Source of the DNA: an uncultured bacterium
GTDB lineage: Bacteria; Bacteroidota; Ignavibacteria; Kapaibacteriales; UBA4661
Assembly: GCA_937899715.1 (NCBI GenBank)
Contig: CALCNX010000006.1
Coordinates: 1 to 57,654 of the forward strand
Direction of reading: 5' to 3'
Length of the DNA: 57,654 nucleotides
Under the pieces are notes generated by a model. It was not told where the DNA came from and did no database searches. It saw only the letters and a program-made list of their open reading frames with translations. This document shows positions 34,746 through 43,409 of the stretch, one piece after another. A program made the position numbers and the translations under genes. The stretch's first letter is position 1; each line of letters begins with the position of its first letter.

Positions 34746-35966
34746 ATGGATACCAACACGCCAAAGACCACTCCCGAACCCTCACTCCGCAACGACCTTA
34801 TCCGCGTACTGGCGCTTTTGCTGCAAGAGCGCCGCTTGATTATCACCGTAACGCTTGTTGCCGCGATTTCCTCCGCGCTTATTTCCTACTTTTTTCTTCC
34901 GAACTGGTATGCTTCATCGGTGAATGCCGTGCCGCCACGCCGTCAGGGGTCTGGGCTGGAGGGCTTGGCAGGAGGCTTGTCGTCGGCACTCAAAGATTTT
35001 GGCTTGGCAAAAGCAGGAAAGACAAGCACCGAGACATATTCTTTCTCGGTCATTCTGAACAGCCGACGGATGAAGGACACTATTATTCGGCTTTTCAAGC
35101 TGCACACTATCTACCGTCTTGATTCTACAGAATGGATAGACCTGCGGAAGGAATACGACCAATATGTGACGGTTTCTACCGAAGCCGACGGGAACTATCT
35201 TATCACCGCACTTCACACCGACCGCAATGAAGCGGTGCGCATGGCACTCAAGATATACGAACTGGGTAATCTTTTTGCGGACGAAATCTATCAGCAAGAA
35301 GCCCGCACGAGTCTGAATCTTTTAGAGCAGCGCTTTTCACAAGCGGATTCAAGCCTCGTAGCAGTGCGCGATACACTGCTCAAATTCTCCCGGAAATACA
35401 AACTCTTTTCCGCCGTTGACCAAGCAAAAGCAGCTGCAAGCGCAATGGCAGATATTCGTGTGCAGCAATATCGCCAAGAACTCAGCGTGGAACTTGCACG
35501 AACCCTGTACGGCGAAAACGACCCCGCGACGGCAGCGCAGCGCGAACTTCTCCGCAAATCGAACGAACAAGCCTCTCGTGCAGAAAATCAGCCCGGATTG
35601 GCAGGAAATTTTGCGCTCTCTACGGTCGGCGCAGATGTAGCACTCGAATACATGAGATTATATGCGGACTTGGAGGTGTTCACGAAAGTGAAAGCGCTTA
35701 TTATTCCTGTTATCGAGCAAAACCGTCAGGATCTCAGCCGTCGGCAGCCGTCCCTCATTATGCTTGATCCACCCGTTCCGGCGGATAAAAAAGACCGCCC
35801 AAAGCGGAGTTTGATTGTGCTGGGGGCAACGCTGGCAGCACTCACATTTATTCTTGTTTTTGTTGTCCTCCGCGACCGCTATTATGCCCTCCGGTCAAAC
35901 TATAAAGCTATATTGCAGAATGCAATGGCAAAAAGTACAACTGAAGAGACCACCCCTTCAAGGTAG
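34746..35966 (+). CDS. Wzz/GumC-type polysaccharide chain-length determinant protein
   Basis: A 406-residue inner-membrane protein of the polysaccharide co-polymerase type. Membrane helices lie near residues 31-52 (LIITVTLVAAISSALISYFFL) and 365-385 (SLIVLGATLAALTFILVF), with a large periplasmic, mostly helical and coiled domain between. The Pro-rich segment DPPVPADKKDRPKR before the second helix is typical. Such proteins set chain length during Wzy-dependent O-antigen, capsule or exopolysaccharide assembly. The C-terminus is short with no tyrosine kinase domain. ATG 34746 follows AAGGA closely. No polymerase, flippase or glycosyltransferase genes are adjacent; the nucleotide-sugar dehydrogenase at 41751 is the nearest sugar gene. 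Confidence 0.83.
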   Translation: MDTNTPKTTPEPSLRNDLIRVLALLLQERRLIITVTLVAAISSALISYFFLPNWYASSVNAVPPRRQGSGLEGLAGGLSSALKDFGLAKAGKTSTETYSFSVILNSRRMKDTIIRLFKLHTIYRLDSTEWIDLRKEYDQYVTVSTEADGNYLITALHTDRNEAVRMALKIYELGNLFADEIYQQEARTSLNLLEQRFSQADSSLVAVRDTLLKFSRKYKLFSAVDQAKAAASAMADIRVQQYRQELSVELARTLYGENDPATAAQRELLRKSNEQASRAENQPGLAGNFALSTVGADVALEYMRLYADLEVFTKVKALIIPVIEQNRQDLSRRQPSLIMLDPPVPADKKDRPKRSLIVLGATLAALTFILVFVVLRDRYYALRSNYKAILQNAMAKSTTEETTPSR

Positions 35967-36280
35967 AGTGACGGCATTTACAATTTGTCATTGACTACTG
36001 TAACAGTCTTTCTTTGGATTTTGTCAAAAAACGCCGTATTTTTACACTTGTATAACGTTTTTGGCAAATGCCCCAAACATTGAAAAACCACACAACCGTT
36101 CCAAGGATTTTCGCAGATACTTATTGAGTCTGCTTCTTGCCGTCGTTTCCCGTTCATATTGCTATGTGGACGAGCTTTGGCGGAGACAGTACACACAAAA
36201 AGTTTCGTGCGAAAGCCCTCTTTGGTTGTTGAAGTTTTTATACTATCAATACCTTGTTTCACTAATTGAGGGTATGCTTC
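35967..36280. other. 314-bp intergenic region, nothing recognised
   Basis: The stretch before the desaturase gene is AT-rich at 35980-36060 and has no open frame that looks real. TACACTTG (near 36042) is one base off the TAnnTTTG pattern. A long untranslated leader or regulatory region for the desaturase is possible but nothing specific is visible. Confidence 0.35.
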
Positions 36281-37192
36281 ATGGAAAAGAAGCGTTCTGC
36301 TTTACATTACTTCCGACCAAGCACCTGGCCATTCTGGGCGCTGCACGTCGGTTGTTTTGCTGCATTCTTTATTGAGTTTTCGTGGTGGTATGTGGCGCTT
36401 GCGGCGGCTGGCTATGCCGTGCGTATGTTCGGTGTGACCGGTGGCTACCATCGCTATTTCTCGCACCGCACCTACTCCACAAGTCGCGTGTTCCAGTTCG
36501 TCCTTGCCTTTTTGGCAATGTGTTCTGTTCAAAAAGGCGTGATTTGGTGGGCCTCGCATCACCGCCATCACCACACGCACTCCGACCAAGAGGACGATAC
36601 CCACTCACCACAAGACGGATTCTGGTGGTCGCACGTGGGTTGGATTCTGAGCGATGAAAACAACGCAACCGAAGAGCACTACGTGCGCGATTTGCTGCGC
36701 TATCCCGAACTGGTCTGGTTGAATAAGAATATGCTTGTGCCGCCGATTACGTGGGGCGTAGCAATGTTCCTTATCGCCGGAATTCCGGGTTTGGTCTGGG
36801 GATTGTGCATCAGCACAGTACTTTGCTGGCACGGCACATTCACCATCAACTCGCTTTCCCATACATGGGGCGGCAGACGTTATGTGACGACCGACACAAG
36901 CCGTAATAATTTTGTTCTTGCTCTCATCACTCTTGGCGAGGGCTGGCACAATAATCACCACCGCTTTCAGTCTTCTGCTCGCAACGGATTCTTCTGGTGG
37001 GAATTGGATATGACGTACTACACGCTGAAAATGTTGTCGTTTGTAGGTTTGGTCTGGGATTTGCGTCCTGTTCCGAAGCACTTGCTGGATGACCATCACG
37101 AGTCATGGCTAAAGAATCAACCGGAACACCTTCAAGGTATGGTTATTCCGCGTGCTGCGGCAATGGAACTTGCGGTACCTGAAGAAGCGTAA
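36281..37192 (+). CDS. Acyl-CoA desaturase (delta-9 type)
   Basis: A 303-residue di-iron membrane desaturase that inserts a double bond into long-chain acyl chains. The three histidine boxes are present: HRYFSH (residue 57), HHRHHH (about 93-98) and HNNHH near residue 228. Two pairs of membrane helices surround them (about 18-50 and 70-90; 163-195). The length matches the bacterial fatty acyl-CoA desaturase group. ATG 36281 is chosen because GAGGG lies 9-12 nt before it; the TTG at 36266 is less likely. It is followed by a bidirectional terminator and faces selD. Membrane-fluidity control is the likely purpose. Confidence 0.93.
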   Translation: MEKKRSALHYFRPSTWPFWALHVGCFAAFFIEFSWWYVALAAAGYAVRMFGVTGGYHRYFSHRTYSTSRVFQFVLAFLAMCSVQKGVIWWASHHRHHHTHSDQEDDTHSPQDGFWWSHVGWILSDENNATEEHYVRDLLRYPELVWLNKNMLVPPITWGVAMFLIAGIPGLVWGLCISTVLCWHGTFTINSLSHTWGGRRYVTTDTSRNNFVLALITLGEGWHNNHHRFQSSARNGFFWWELDMTYYTLKMLSFVGLVWDLRPVPKHLLDDHHESWLKNQPEHLQGMVIPRAAAMELAVPEEA

Positions 37193-37212
37193 ATGCCCGA
37201 AGTAATATGTGT

Positions 37213-37252
37213 AAAAAGGCTACTTTCCCATCATTGAGAAAGTAGCCTTTTT
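37213..37252. terminator. Bidirectional terminator between the desaturase gene and selD
   Basis: A perfect 15-bp stem, AAAAAGGCTACTTTC (37213-37227) with GAAAGTAGCCTTTTT (37238-37252), serves both convergent genes: T-runs are present at both ends. Confidence 0.9.
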
Positions 37253-37276
37253 CTTTGTCACTTAACTGTATACTTG

Positions 37277-38344
37277 CTATTCAACCGTAATCAAGGGCAA
37301 GGCTTTGTCTGCTGGAACTAATCGTCCTATTGGGTTGGCAAACTCCGATAATCCTGCTTCAGCAAGAATCGTGCGTACCTCTTCAAGAGCGCCGGGGCTA
37401 ACTGCTATAAGCAAGCCGCCACTTGTCTGGGGGTCGCAGAGAACGTTGCGTTGGTCATCCGAAAGCGGAGCGATATTGCTGCCGTAACTACTGAAATTAC
37501 GACCCGTTCCGCCCGGAACAGACTTTTGCTCCAGATAGTACGCGAGATTAGGGAGTTTCGGAACGTCATTAAAACGGATTTCTGCACGAACACCACTTCC
37601 CTCGCACATTTCTGTCAAGTGCCCCAACAGCCCAAAGCCTGTCACGTCCGTCATAGCGCGAACACCTACGCATTTGCCCAAAGCAGTACCAACGCTATTC
37701 AAGCGCATCATCTGTTCGGCGGCGCGTCCTTTGTCTTCGTCCCGCAGAATACCACGCTTTTCGGCAGTCGTCAAAATTCCCACACCAAGCGGTTTGGTGA
37801 GAAAAAGCAGGTTTCCTGTTTCGGCGGTGTTGTTTTGCTTAATGTTTGCGATGGGTACAAGACCGCTTACCGCTAGACCAAAGATTGGCTCAGGGCTGTC
37901 AATACTATGACCTCCCGCAAGCGGTATTCCCGCCTCTGCGCACACGTGCCGCCCGCCCGCAATCACCCGCCCAGCAACCTCCGGGGGTAACTTATCCAGC
38001 GTCCAACCCAGAATCGCAATCGCCATCGTCGGTGTGCCGCCCATTGCATAGACATCGCTTATGGCATTTGCGCCCGCGATGCGCCCAAAATCAAACGGGT
38101 CATCCACAATCGGCATAAAGAAGTCCGTCGTGCTGATGAGCGCTTGCCCGTTACCAATATCATACACCGCAGCATCATCACGGGAATTGTTGCCCACAAG
38201 CAGCTTTCCGGCATCGTAGGTCATTGGTGGGGCTTCGTTGCTATGCAAAATTTTATCCAGTATCGCCGGAGCAATCTTGCAGCCGCAGCCCGCACCGTGA
38301 CTGTATTGCGTAAGACGAATCGGTTCGGAAGCAGTAGTTTCCAT
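37277..38344 (-). CDS. selD: Selenide, water dikinase
   Basis: Makes selenophosphate from selenide and ATP, the selenium donor for selenocysteine and 2-selenouridine. The 355-residue protein has the catalytic YSHGAGCGCKI with Cys20 and Lys23, TTDFFMPIVDDPFDFGRIAGANAISDVYAMGG, and the C-terminal CDPQTSGGLLIAV. The catalytic residue is Cys, not selenocysteine. No selA, selB, selC (tRNA-Sec) or mnmH is in the window, so which use applies cannot be told. It is 18 bp downstream of purA on the same strand, suggesting cotranscription. Confidence 0.96.
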   Translation of the reverse strand: METTASEPIRLTQYSHGAGCGCKIAPAILDKILHSNEAPPMTYDAGKLLVGNNSRDDAAVYDIGNGQALISTTDFFMPIVDDPFDFGRIAGANAISDVYAMGGTPTMAIAILGWTLDKLPPEVAGRVIAGGRHVCAEAGIPLAGGHSIDSPEPIFGLAVSGLVPIANIKQNNTAETGNLLFLTKPLGVGILTTAEKRGILRDEDKGRAAEQMMRLNSVGTALGKCVGVRAMTDVTGFGLLGHLTEMCEGSGVRAEIRFNDVPKLPNLAYYLEQKSVPGGTGRNFSSYGSNIAPLSDDQRNVLCDPQTSGGLLIAVSPGALEEVRTILAEAGLSEFANPIGRLVPADKALPLITVE

Positions 38345-38361
38345 TTGGGTAGAAGTGATTT

Positions 38362-39660
38362 TTATGAGCGAATAATCGTGTCTGCGCGGTCGGGACTGGT
38401 CGAAATAATGGTCACTCGTGCGCCGGAGAGCGTTTCAATGCGTCCGATGTAATCTTTTGCGGCTTGTGGTAAATCTTGATACGTCCGAATGCCCGTGAGC
38501 GACGATTTCCAGCCGGGCATTGTCTCGTACATTGGTTCTACCCGTTCCAGCGTGTCGGCATCGGCAGGAATACTCTTGAGTATTTTTCCATCCAGTTTGT
38601 AAGCGGTGCAAAGCGTGATTTCATCGAAGGTATCAAGCACGTCCATTTTGGTCAATGCAATTTCGCTGATGCCGTTGACAATGACGGAATACCGCAGGGC
38701 AAAAGCGTCCAACCATCCGCAACGGCGCGGTCTGCCGGTCGTTGCGCCAAATTCCGAGCCGATGGAACGTAAGCGTTCACCTGTCGCGTCGTGGAGTTCT
38801 GTCGGGAAAGGACCATTGCCCACGCGAGTAGAATACGCTTTCACGACACCCATCACTTTAGAAATTGCTGTCGGAGCCAATCCCAGCCCCGTAGCCGCAC
38901 CGCCGCTTGTGGGATTGGAGCTGGTAACATACGGATATGTGCCGTGGTCAACATCCAGCATAGCGCCTTGTGCACCTTCCAGCAGAATGTTCTTGCCCGC
39001 TTGAATGGCATCGTGGAGCAGAAGCGTTGTGTCGGTGATGTAGGGGTCTATTTGTGTGTCAAATTGGCAGTATTCATCCGCAATTTTTTCAGCATCGAGT
39101 TCTTCGTAGTCATAAATTTTTGAGAGAAGTTTATTCACCTCACCGATGTTTGCACGAAGTTTGTCGGAAAAGCGCTTGCGGTCGAGCAAATCCACAATGC
39201 GAACACCGTTGCGGCTTGCTTTATCAATATATGCCGGACCAATACCCCGCCCCGTCGTGCCGATAGCGTTCTTACGGTCTGTGGCGGCATCGTTCGCGGA
39301 GGCAGCTTTTTCACGGGCTGCGTCCAGAAGTTTATGATACGGCATAATCAAATGCGCCCTGTGGCTAATAAACAAGCGTCCGTTGATATTGATGCCATAC
39401 TCTTCCAGCATCTTGATTTCTTCCATCAGCGCTACGGGGTCAATCACCACACCGTTTCCGATAACGCACTGCACGTGCGGATGCAAAATACCGGACGGAA
39501 TAAGGTGCAAAACATATTTTTTGCCGTCAATGACAAGCGTATGCCCGGCATTTGCTCCGCCTTGATAGCGGGCAACAATGTCTGCTTTTTGGCTCAGTAA
39601 ATCAACAATTTTACCTTTGCCTTCGTCGCCCCACTGAGCGCCTACGATGAGAGAAACCAT
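38362..39660 (-). CDS. purA: Adenylosuccinate synthetase
   Basis: Joins IMP and aspartate with GTP to give adenylosuccinate, the first committed step to AMP. 432 residues, the usual length. The GTP-binding loop GAQWGDEGKGKIVD opens the protein; Asp12 and His40-type residues (GANAGHT) are present, as are the IMP-site NAIGTTGRGIGPAY and the GTP-contact stretch SVIVNGISEIALTKMDVLD. A small open frame ends 27 bp upstream and selD follows 18 bp downstream. Confidence 0.97.
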   Translation of the reverse strand: MVSLIVGAQWGDEGKGKIVDLLSQKADIVARYQGGANAGHTLVIDGKKYVLHLIPSGILHPHVQCVIGNGVVIDPVALMEEIKMLEEYGININGRLFISHRAHLIMPYHKLLDAAREKAASANDAATDRKNAIGTTGRGIGPAYIDKASRNGVRIVDLLDRKRFSDKLRANIGEVNKLLSKIYDYEELDAEKIADEYCQFDTQIDPYITDTTLLLHDAIQAGKNILLEGAQGAMLDVDHGTYPYVTSSNPTSGGAATGLGLAPTAISKVMGVVKAYSTRVGNGPFPTELHDATGERLRSIGSEFGATTGRPRRCGWLDAFALRYSVIVNGISEIALTKMDVLDTFDEITLCTAYKLDGKILKSIPADADTLERVEPMYETMPGWKSSLTGIRTYQDLPQAAKDYIGRIETLSGARVTIISTSPDRADTIIRS

Positions 39661-39686
39661 GAGAAAAAGGAATTAGAAATGACAAA

Positions 39687-39890
39687 TTACGAAGTTATTA
39701 TTTCATCGTTTGGTACGCCCGCAAGTTTGCCCCTCAATGTGGCAATGATATTGGAGTAGGATGTTTCCACGTCGCTTTCGCGCCGAAACTCCGGCACAAG
39801 CGGTAACGGCGAAAGCGCCTTTGCTGTAAGAGCAAGGTCGCTTTCGAGAACAGCATTGTGCTGTTGAGTATATTTGGCAAGTGCAATCAT
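39687..39890 (-). CDS. Small hypothetical protein upstream of purA
   Basis: A 67-residue open frame (MIALAKYTQQHN...) not recognised as any family, predicted soluble and helical. An AGG at proper distance before its ATG and its position 27 bp ahead of purA on the same strand make expression plausible. An overlapping 73-residue frame (39703-39924) looks less protein-like. It could also be leader sequence rather than a gene. Confidence 0.35.
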   Translation of the reverse strand: MIALAKYTQQHNAVLESDLALTAKALSPLPLVPEFRRESDVETSYSNIIATLRGKLAGVPNDEIITS

Positions 39891-39967
39891 TTTCGCCTAT
39901 GTTTTTTAAGTGCGCCAAAAGCAATAGTTTTTACTTTTACTCAAATTATGAATATTTCCGAACCAAG

Positions 39968-39998
39968 AAAAACCGCTCTGCAAAAGGTAGAGCGGTTT
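39968..39998 (-). terminator. Rho-independent terminator after the AT-rich TPR gene
   Basis: On the minus strand AAACCGCTCT (39998-39989), a 9-nt loop and AGAGCGGTTTTT (39979-39968) form a 10-bp stem with a T-run. It lies 14 bp past the stop of the TPR gene. Confidence 0.85.
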
Positions 39999-40012
39999 GA
40001 CTTAAATTATTT

Positions 40013-40741
40013 TTATTTGGCTTGGGCTATACCAAGCAATGCTTCAATTTTATTCATATTTTCTGTTGGTAGTCCAGCTTTGCGAAAACCTGTAAAGTCC
40101 TGTTTTACATATTCTTTCCAACTAGCATAACCAAATTGATAATCTTGATTTGCTTTGTGTATTTCAAGTGCTTTGTCAATATCACTTTTGAACATAAAAG
40201 CATAAGCAGAATGAAGTGCTGCTGATGCTTTTGCATCTTCAGTAACCTTCGATAAATTCAATACTTTTTTTGCATTCTGAATTGCATCGTCATATTTTTT
40301 CAAATATAGTAGTTCAAGAGATATTGATGTTAAAGTGGTAGAATCAACTTCTACTAGCAGACTATAATCTTTGATTGCCTCTTGATAATCACCCATCTCA
40401 TGCTTACATAAAGCTCTATTAAGTGTAAAAATTGACGCTTTTTGGTCGTTACGCATACTTTTAGCACACTGCACTGCTTTAGAATAATTTTGTAATGCTA
40501 TATCAAACTTCTTTTTTTGGGAAAAAACACCAGCGATATTATTGTAAATATCGCATTCCAAGCTATCTAACTTCAAAGCTGCTTCATAATCTGCTAAAGC
40601 CAAATCAAGTTTTCCTGCTTCGCTATACTTAAAGCCACGACTAAAATAGTCCTGAGCCGTTTTAAGTTTCTTCTGCGCCACAGCAGGAAGAGCAATAACA
40701 AAGAGCAGGGAAAGGACAAGCAGCAAACGAGAGGTTTTCAT
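40013..40741 (-). CDS. Secreted TPR-repeat protein, AT-rich
   Basis: A 242-residue protein with a Sec signal peptide (cleavage near ALPAVAQ, residue 23) and about four TPR motifs (25-190): DYFSRGFKYSEAGKLDLALADYEAAL, CDIYNNIAGVFSQKKKFDIAL and similar. TPR proteins mediate protein contacts, here in the periplasm. The gene is visibly richer in A and T than purA upstream or the dehydrogenase downstream, suggesting a different origin or relaxed base composition. It stands alone with its own terminator. Confidence 0.82.
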   Translation of the reverse strand: MKTSRLLLVLSLLFVIALPAVAQKKLKTAQDYFSRGFKYSEAGKLDLALADYEAALKLDSLECDIYNNIAGVFSQKKKFDIALQNYSKAVQCAKSMRNDQKASIFTLNRALCKHEMGDYQEAIKDYSLLVEVDSTTLTSISLELLYLKKYDDAIQNAKKVLNLSKVTEDAKASAALHSAYAFMFKSDIDKALEIHKANQDYQFGYASWKEYVKQDFTGFRKAGLPTENMNKIEALLGIAQAK

Positions 40742-40876
40742 GGGAGATACTCCAAAAATGGTATGTAAAAACGACGGGTAGGTAATTTGTTGTCCCGTCT
40801 TATTATTACGACCAATATCGCTGTTTTTGAGATTTAATTTGAGGGTGTTTTTTTTGGTAGAAACGCAAATTAACTG

Positions 40877-41683
40877 CTATTCACCAAGTGAAACGATTTC
40901 TGACTGAATTGCTTTCGGTAACATCAAAAGAAACGGTATGCTATGCTCAAAGTTGAGTGTATCATATTGGTTCCCAAGTGCTTTTAGACTTGCGTAGTAG
41001 TGCTGCCGTTCTTGCTCGTAATATGCCTCGCTTGTTACTTTCCAAGCCAGTGAGCCGCAATGGTGCGCCAAAAACCATTTCTCTAGCAAGCGCCCAATGC
41101 GCCCGTTGCCGTCCGAAAAAGGATGAGTCTTCTCAAACACCAAATGAATCAAGGAAGCGTGATAGAGAGCCTTCTCCGGCGAAAGTGTTGTCTTCAATAG
41201 TATTTTTATATCACGCCAAAACTCTTGCATTGCAGAGGCAACATTTTCAGGCGGCAAAGGGCGATAGACAATCATGGAGCGCCCGCCGATAACAACAGGA
41301 ACACGTCTGTATGCGCCTCGCTCACGGGGATTGTCCATAAATTTGCTCATCATAAAATGCACTTTGAGAAAATTTCTCTCGTTCAAAACGTGCTTTTCTG
41401 CAAACAAATATGCTTCTTCCAGTGCTTCGACCCATGCAAGGGTTTTTCTCGTCTCGGCGCTAATGCCTTTGGCATTGGTGAGGCGTGAATTAAGGTAGAA
41501 ATTCAAATCAATCTCTACGCCTTCAATACGCGAAGAAAATACAGCAGAGGACTGCCGGGCAAAAGAAATAGTTGGATATTCCGCCAAGTTTGCAAACTGC
41601 TTCCAAATTGTGTTCGGGAGCGGCTTGCATTGCTTTTTGTATGCAGAAAAATAGCTTGTGTCTGTAATGCTGATAATTGACAT
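40877..41683 (-). CDS. Fic-domain protein, class II (self-inhibited)
   Basis: A 268-residue Fic protein, a family that usually transfers AMP from ATP to target proteins. The catalytic motif HPFSDGNGRIGR (His187) is intact. The inhibitory motif S-x3-E-G appears N-terminally as SSRIEG (Ser50-Glu54-Gly55), which makes this a class II Fic with its own antitoxin helix in cis. There is no separate partner gene. The C-terminal 50 residues after the Fic core (about 215-268) are helical without a recognised DNA-binding domain. Targets unknown. It stands between the AT-rich TPR gene and the dehydrogenase gene. Confidence 0.93.
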   Translation of the reverse strand: MSIISITDTSYFSAYKKQCKPLPNTIWKQFANLAEYPTISFARQSSAVFSSRIEGVEIDLNFYLNSRLTNAKGISAETRKTLAWVEALEEAYLFAEKHVLNERNFLKVHFMMSKFMDNPRERGAYRRVPVVIGGRSMIVYRPLPPENVASAMQEFWRDIKILLKTTLSPEKALYHASLIHLVFEKTHPFSDGNGRIGRLLEKWFLAHHCGSLAWKVTSEAYYEQERQHYYASLKALGNQYDTLNFEHSIPFLLMLPKAIQSEIVSLGE

Positions 41684-41750
41684 GGTACGATATTTTCAAA
41701 CAGGCTACGAAAAAACAACTTTCAAAATATCATTTGTAGTCTTGAGCCGT

Positions 41751-43247
41751 TTAGTTCCAATGCCCTTTACCAACGCCAAGCATCTTTACGCCTCGCTCAC
41801 GGAGCGCTTGGGCGGTGGTGTCGGAAATGATATTAAAGGCATCAATAATGACGCTCACGCCCGGCAGTGCCGATAGAATCTGCTCTGCGGTCATTGCCAG
41901 ATAGTCGCTGTGGCGCACCGCGAAGATTGCTGCATCGTGCTTCAGCCCGCGAAGATCATCAATACTGGTGTGGACATCGGCTGCTTTTTCAACCCAATAG
42001 GAAACAAGCGGGTCGTGAAGCTGCATCACAGCACCTTCTTTTTCGCAGAGGTCGTAGAAAAGTTCGGACGGCGAATAGCGCGTATCTGCTACGTCATTGA
42101 GATAGGAAATGCCGAGAATCGTGATATGCTTTCCGCGCAAATCGGGCATTTCGCGCTTGAGCAAATCCACCGTGAAAGATGGCATCAAGTCGTTGGTGTT
42201 TATTGCCGAAAGCGACATATCCAGTCGCTTGTCTGATTCAAACAATGTAGAATACGACCAATCGGCAAGTAACGAATCTTTCGTAAGGCAGTACCCGCCG
42301 ACACCAAAGCCGGGAGCCATGATGTTACGGTGCGTCGGGCGGACTCGTATTGCCTGAATGACATCGAACATATTCACGCCTGCATCTTGCGCAAACTCCG
42401 TCCATTCCTGCATAAACGCAATGTTCATGGCGCGGAATGAATTTTCCAACACCTTCGACATCTCGCTTGCAGTCGTAGAATGAAGTTCGGTCAGAGGATA
42501 ATCTTTTGTGTTGATGAAGGACGACAAGAACTCACGTGCAGCCTGCTTTGCAGCATTGTCCGTGCCGGAATACACACGATAAAAATTCGTGATGGAATTG
42601 AGATATTCTTTGCCCGGCATAACGCGCTCGTAGGAATGTGCCAGATGCACCGTGCTTGTATCTAAGCCACGTTCACGCCCAATGCGCTCGAAAAGTGGCT
42701 TCAGTACCTTCTCAGTCGTTCCGGGCGGCACGGTGGTTTCGATGAGAACAAGCGTATTGTTGGTGATGCGCTCGGCAACGGTCGTGATGGCTTCTTTGTA
42801 GCGGTCGAAGGTGAAATCGTAATCGCGAGCATTGCCGAGTTGCTTCTTCTTGATGTCCAGATGAATATCCACCACGACAATATCCGCCAGCGTGTAGGCG
42901 AAAGGCGAGAAGGTTGCGGTCAAATTGCCGTTACCATGAGCAGTTGTGTATGCCGCATCCAAACTGGTGTCGGTTGAAACAACCGAAGCCAACCCTTGAT
43001 GAACACGGGCAATTTTCCAATAATTAGCTTCATCCGGCAAGTCAACGCCGATAACGTTGTAGAGCAGTTCACCACTTGCGTTCTTGGCATTTGCAACAGC
43101 GGCAGCCATTGCCGTGCCGACAAAGCCCAAACCTTGAATCACAACGGTCTTGCGGTCGTTTCGGACAAATGCTGCGAGGCGTTCCTGCTCGGCAGTAGCA
43201 TTGATGCTGTATTCAAATGTATCACCGAAGGGAGAGCGGGAGGTCAT
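41751..43247 (-). CDS. UDP-glucose/GDP-mannose dehydrogenase-family protein
   Basis: A 498-residue nucleotide-sugar 6-dehydrogenase (WecC/WbpA-like), oxidising a UDP-sugar to its uronic acid with NAD. Rossmann motif VVIQGLGFVGTAMAAAV starts near residue 35; the middle domain has SEMSKVLENSFRAMNIAFMQE with the conserved Lys and Asn; the catalytic Cys is in GFGVGGYCLTKDSL. The usual length is about 430, so this one has extra N-terminal residues and an extended second lobe. ATG 43247 is chosen over 43373, which would add an unrelated hydrophobic stretch. Which sugar is used cannot be told. It fits surface polysaccharide synthesis together with the Wzz-like protein. Confidence 0.9.
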   Translation of the reverse strand: MTSRSPFGDTFEYSINATAEQERLAAFVRNDRKTVVIQGLGFVGTAMAAAVANAKNASGELLYNVIGVDLPDEANYWKIARVHQGLASVVSTDTSLDAAYTTAHGNGNLTATFSPFAYTLADIVVVDIHLDIKKKQLGNARDYDFTFDRYKEAITTVAERITNNTLVLIETTVPPGTTEKVLKPLFERIGRERGLDTSTVHLAHSYERVMPGKEYLNSITNFYRVYSGTDNAAKQAAREFLSSFINTKDYPLTELHSTTASEMSKVLENSFRAMNIAFMQEWTEFAQDAGVNMFDVIQAIRVRPTHRNIMAPGFGVGGYCLTKDSLLADWSYSTLFESDKRLDMSLSAINTNDLMPSFTVDLLKREMPDLRGKHITILGISYLNDVADTRYSPSELFYDLCEKEGAVMQLHDPLVSYWVEKAADVHTSIDDLRGLKHDAAIFAVRHSDYLAMTAEQILSALPGVSVIIDAFNIISDTTAQALRERGVKMLGVGKGHWN

Positions 43248-43342
43248 AATGTGAGAATTATTGACAAAATAAAGGCGTGGAAAAGTAACTCCACAGAACA
43301 GCAAATTTACGAAAAGATTTGGATTCAAGCCGCCACCAAATG

Positions 43343-43379
43343 AAAAAGCGTGAAAGAACTGATGTTCTTTCACGCTTTT
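43343..43379. terminator. Terminator after gap
   Basis: A perfect 16-bp stem, AAAAGCGTGAAAGAAC with GTTCTTTCACGCTTTT around a 4-nt loop, with T-runs in both directions, lies 31 bp past gap on the minus strand. Confidence 0.9.
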
Positions 43380-43409
43380 GTTTTATCTGTTTAGACTGCT
43401 CAATAAAAT

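Noticed and set aside
36061..36375. 104-residue plus-strand frame before the desaturase
   Set aside because: It overlaps the desaturase gene in another frame and has no recognisable pattern or start signal.
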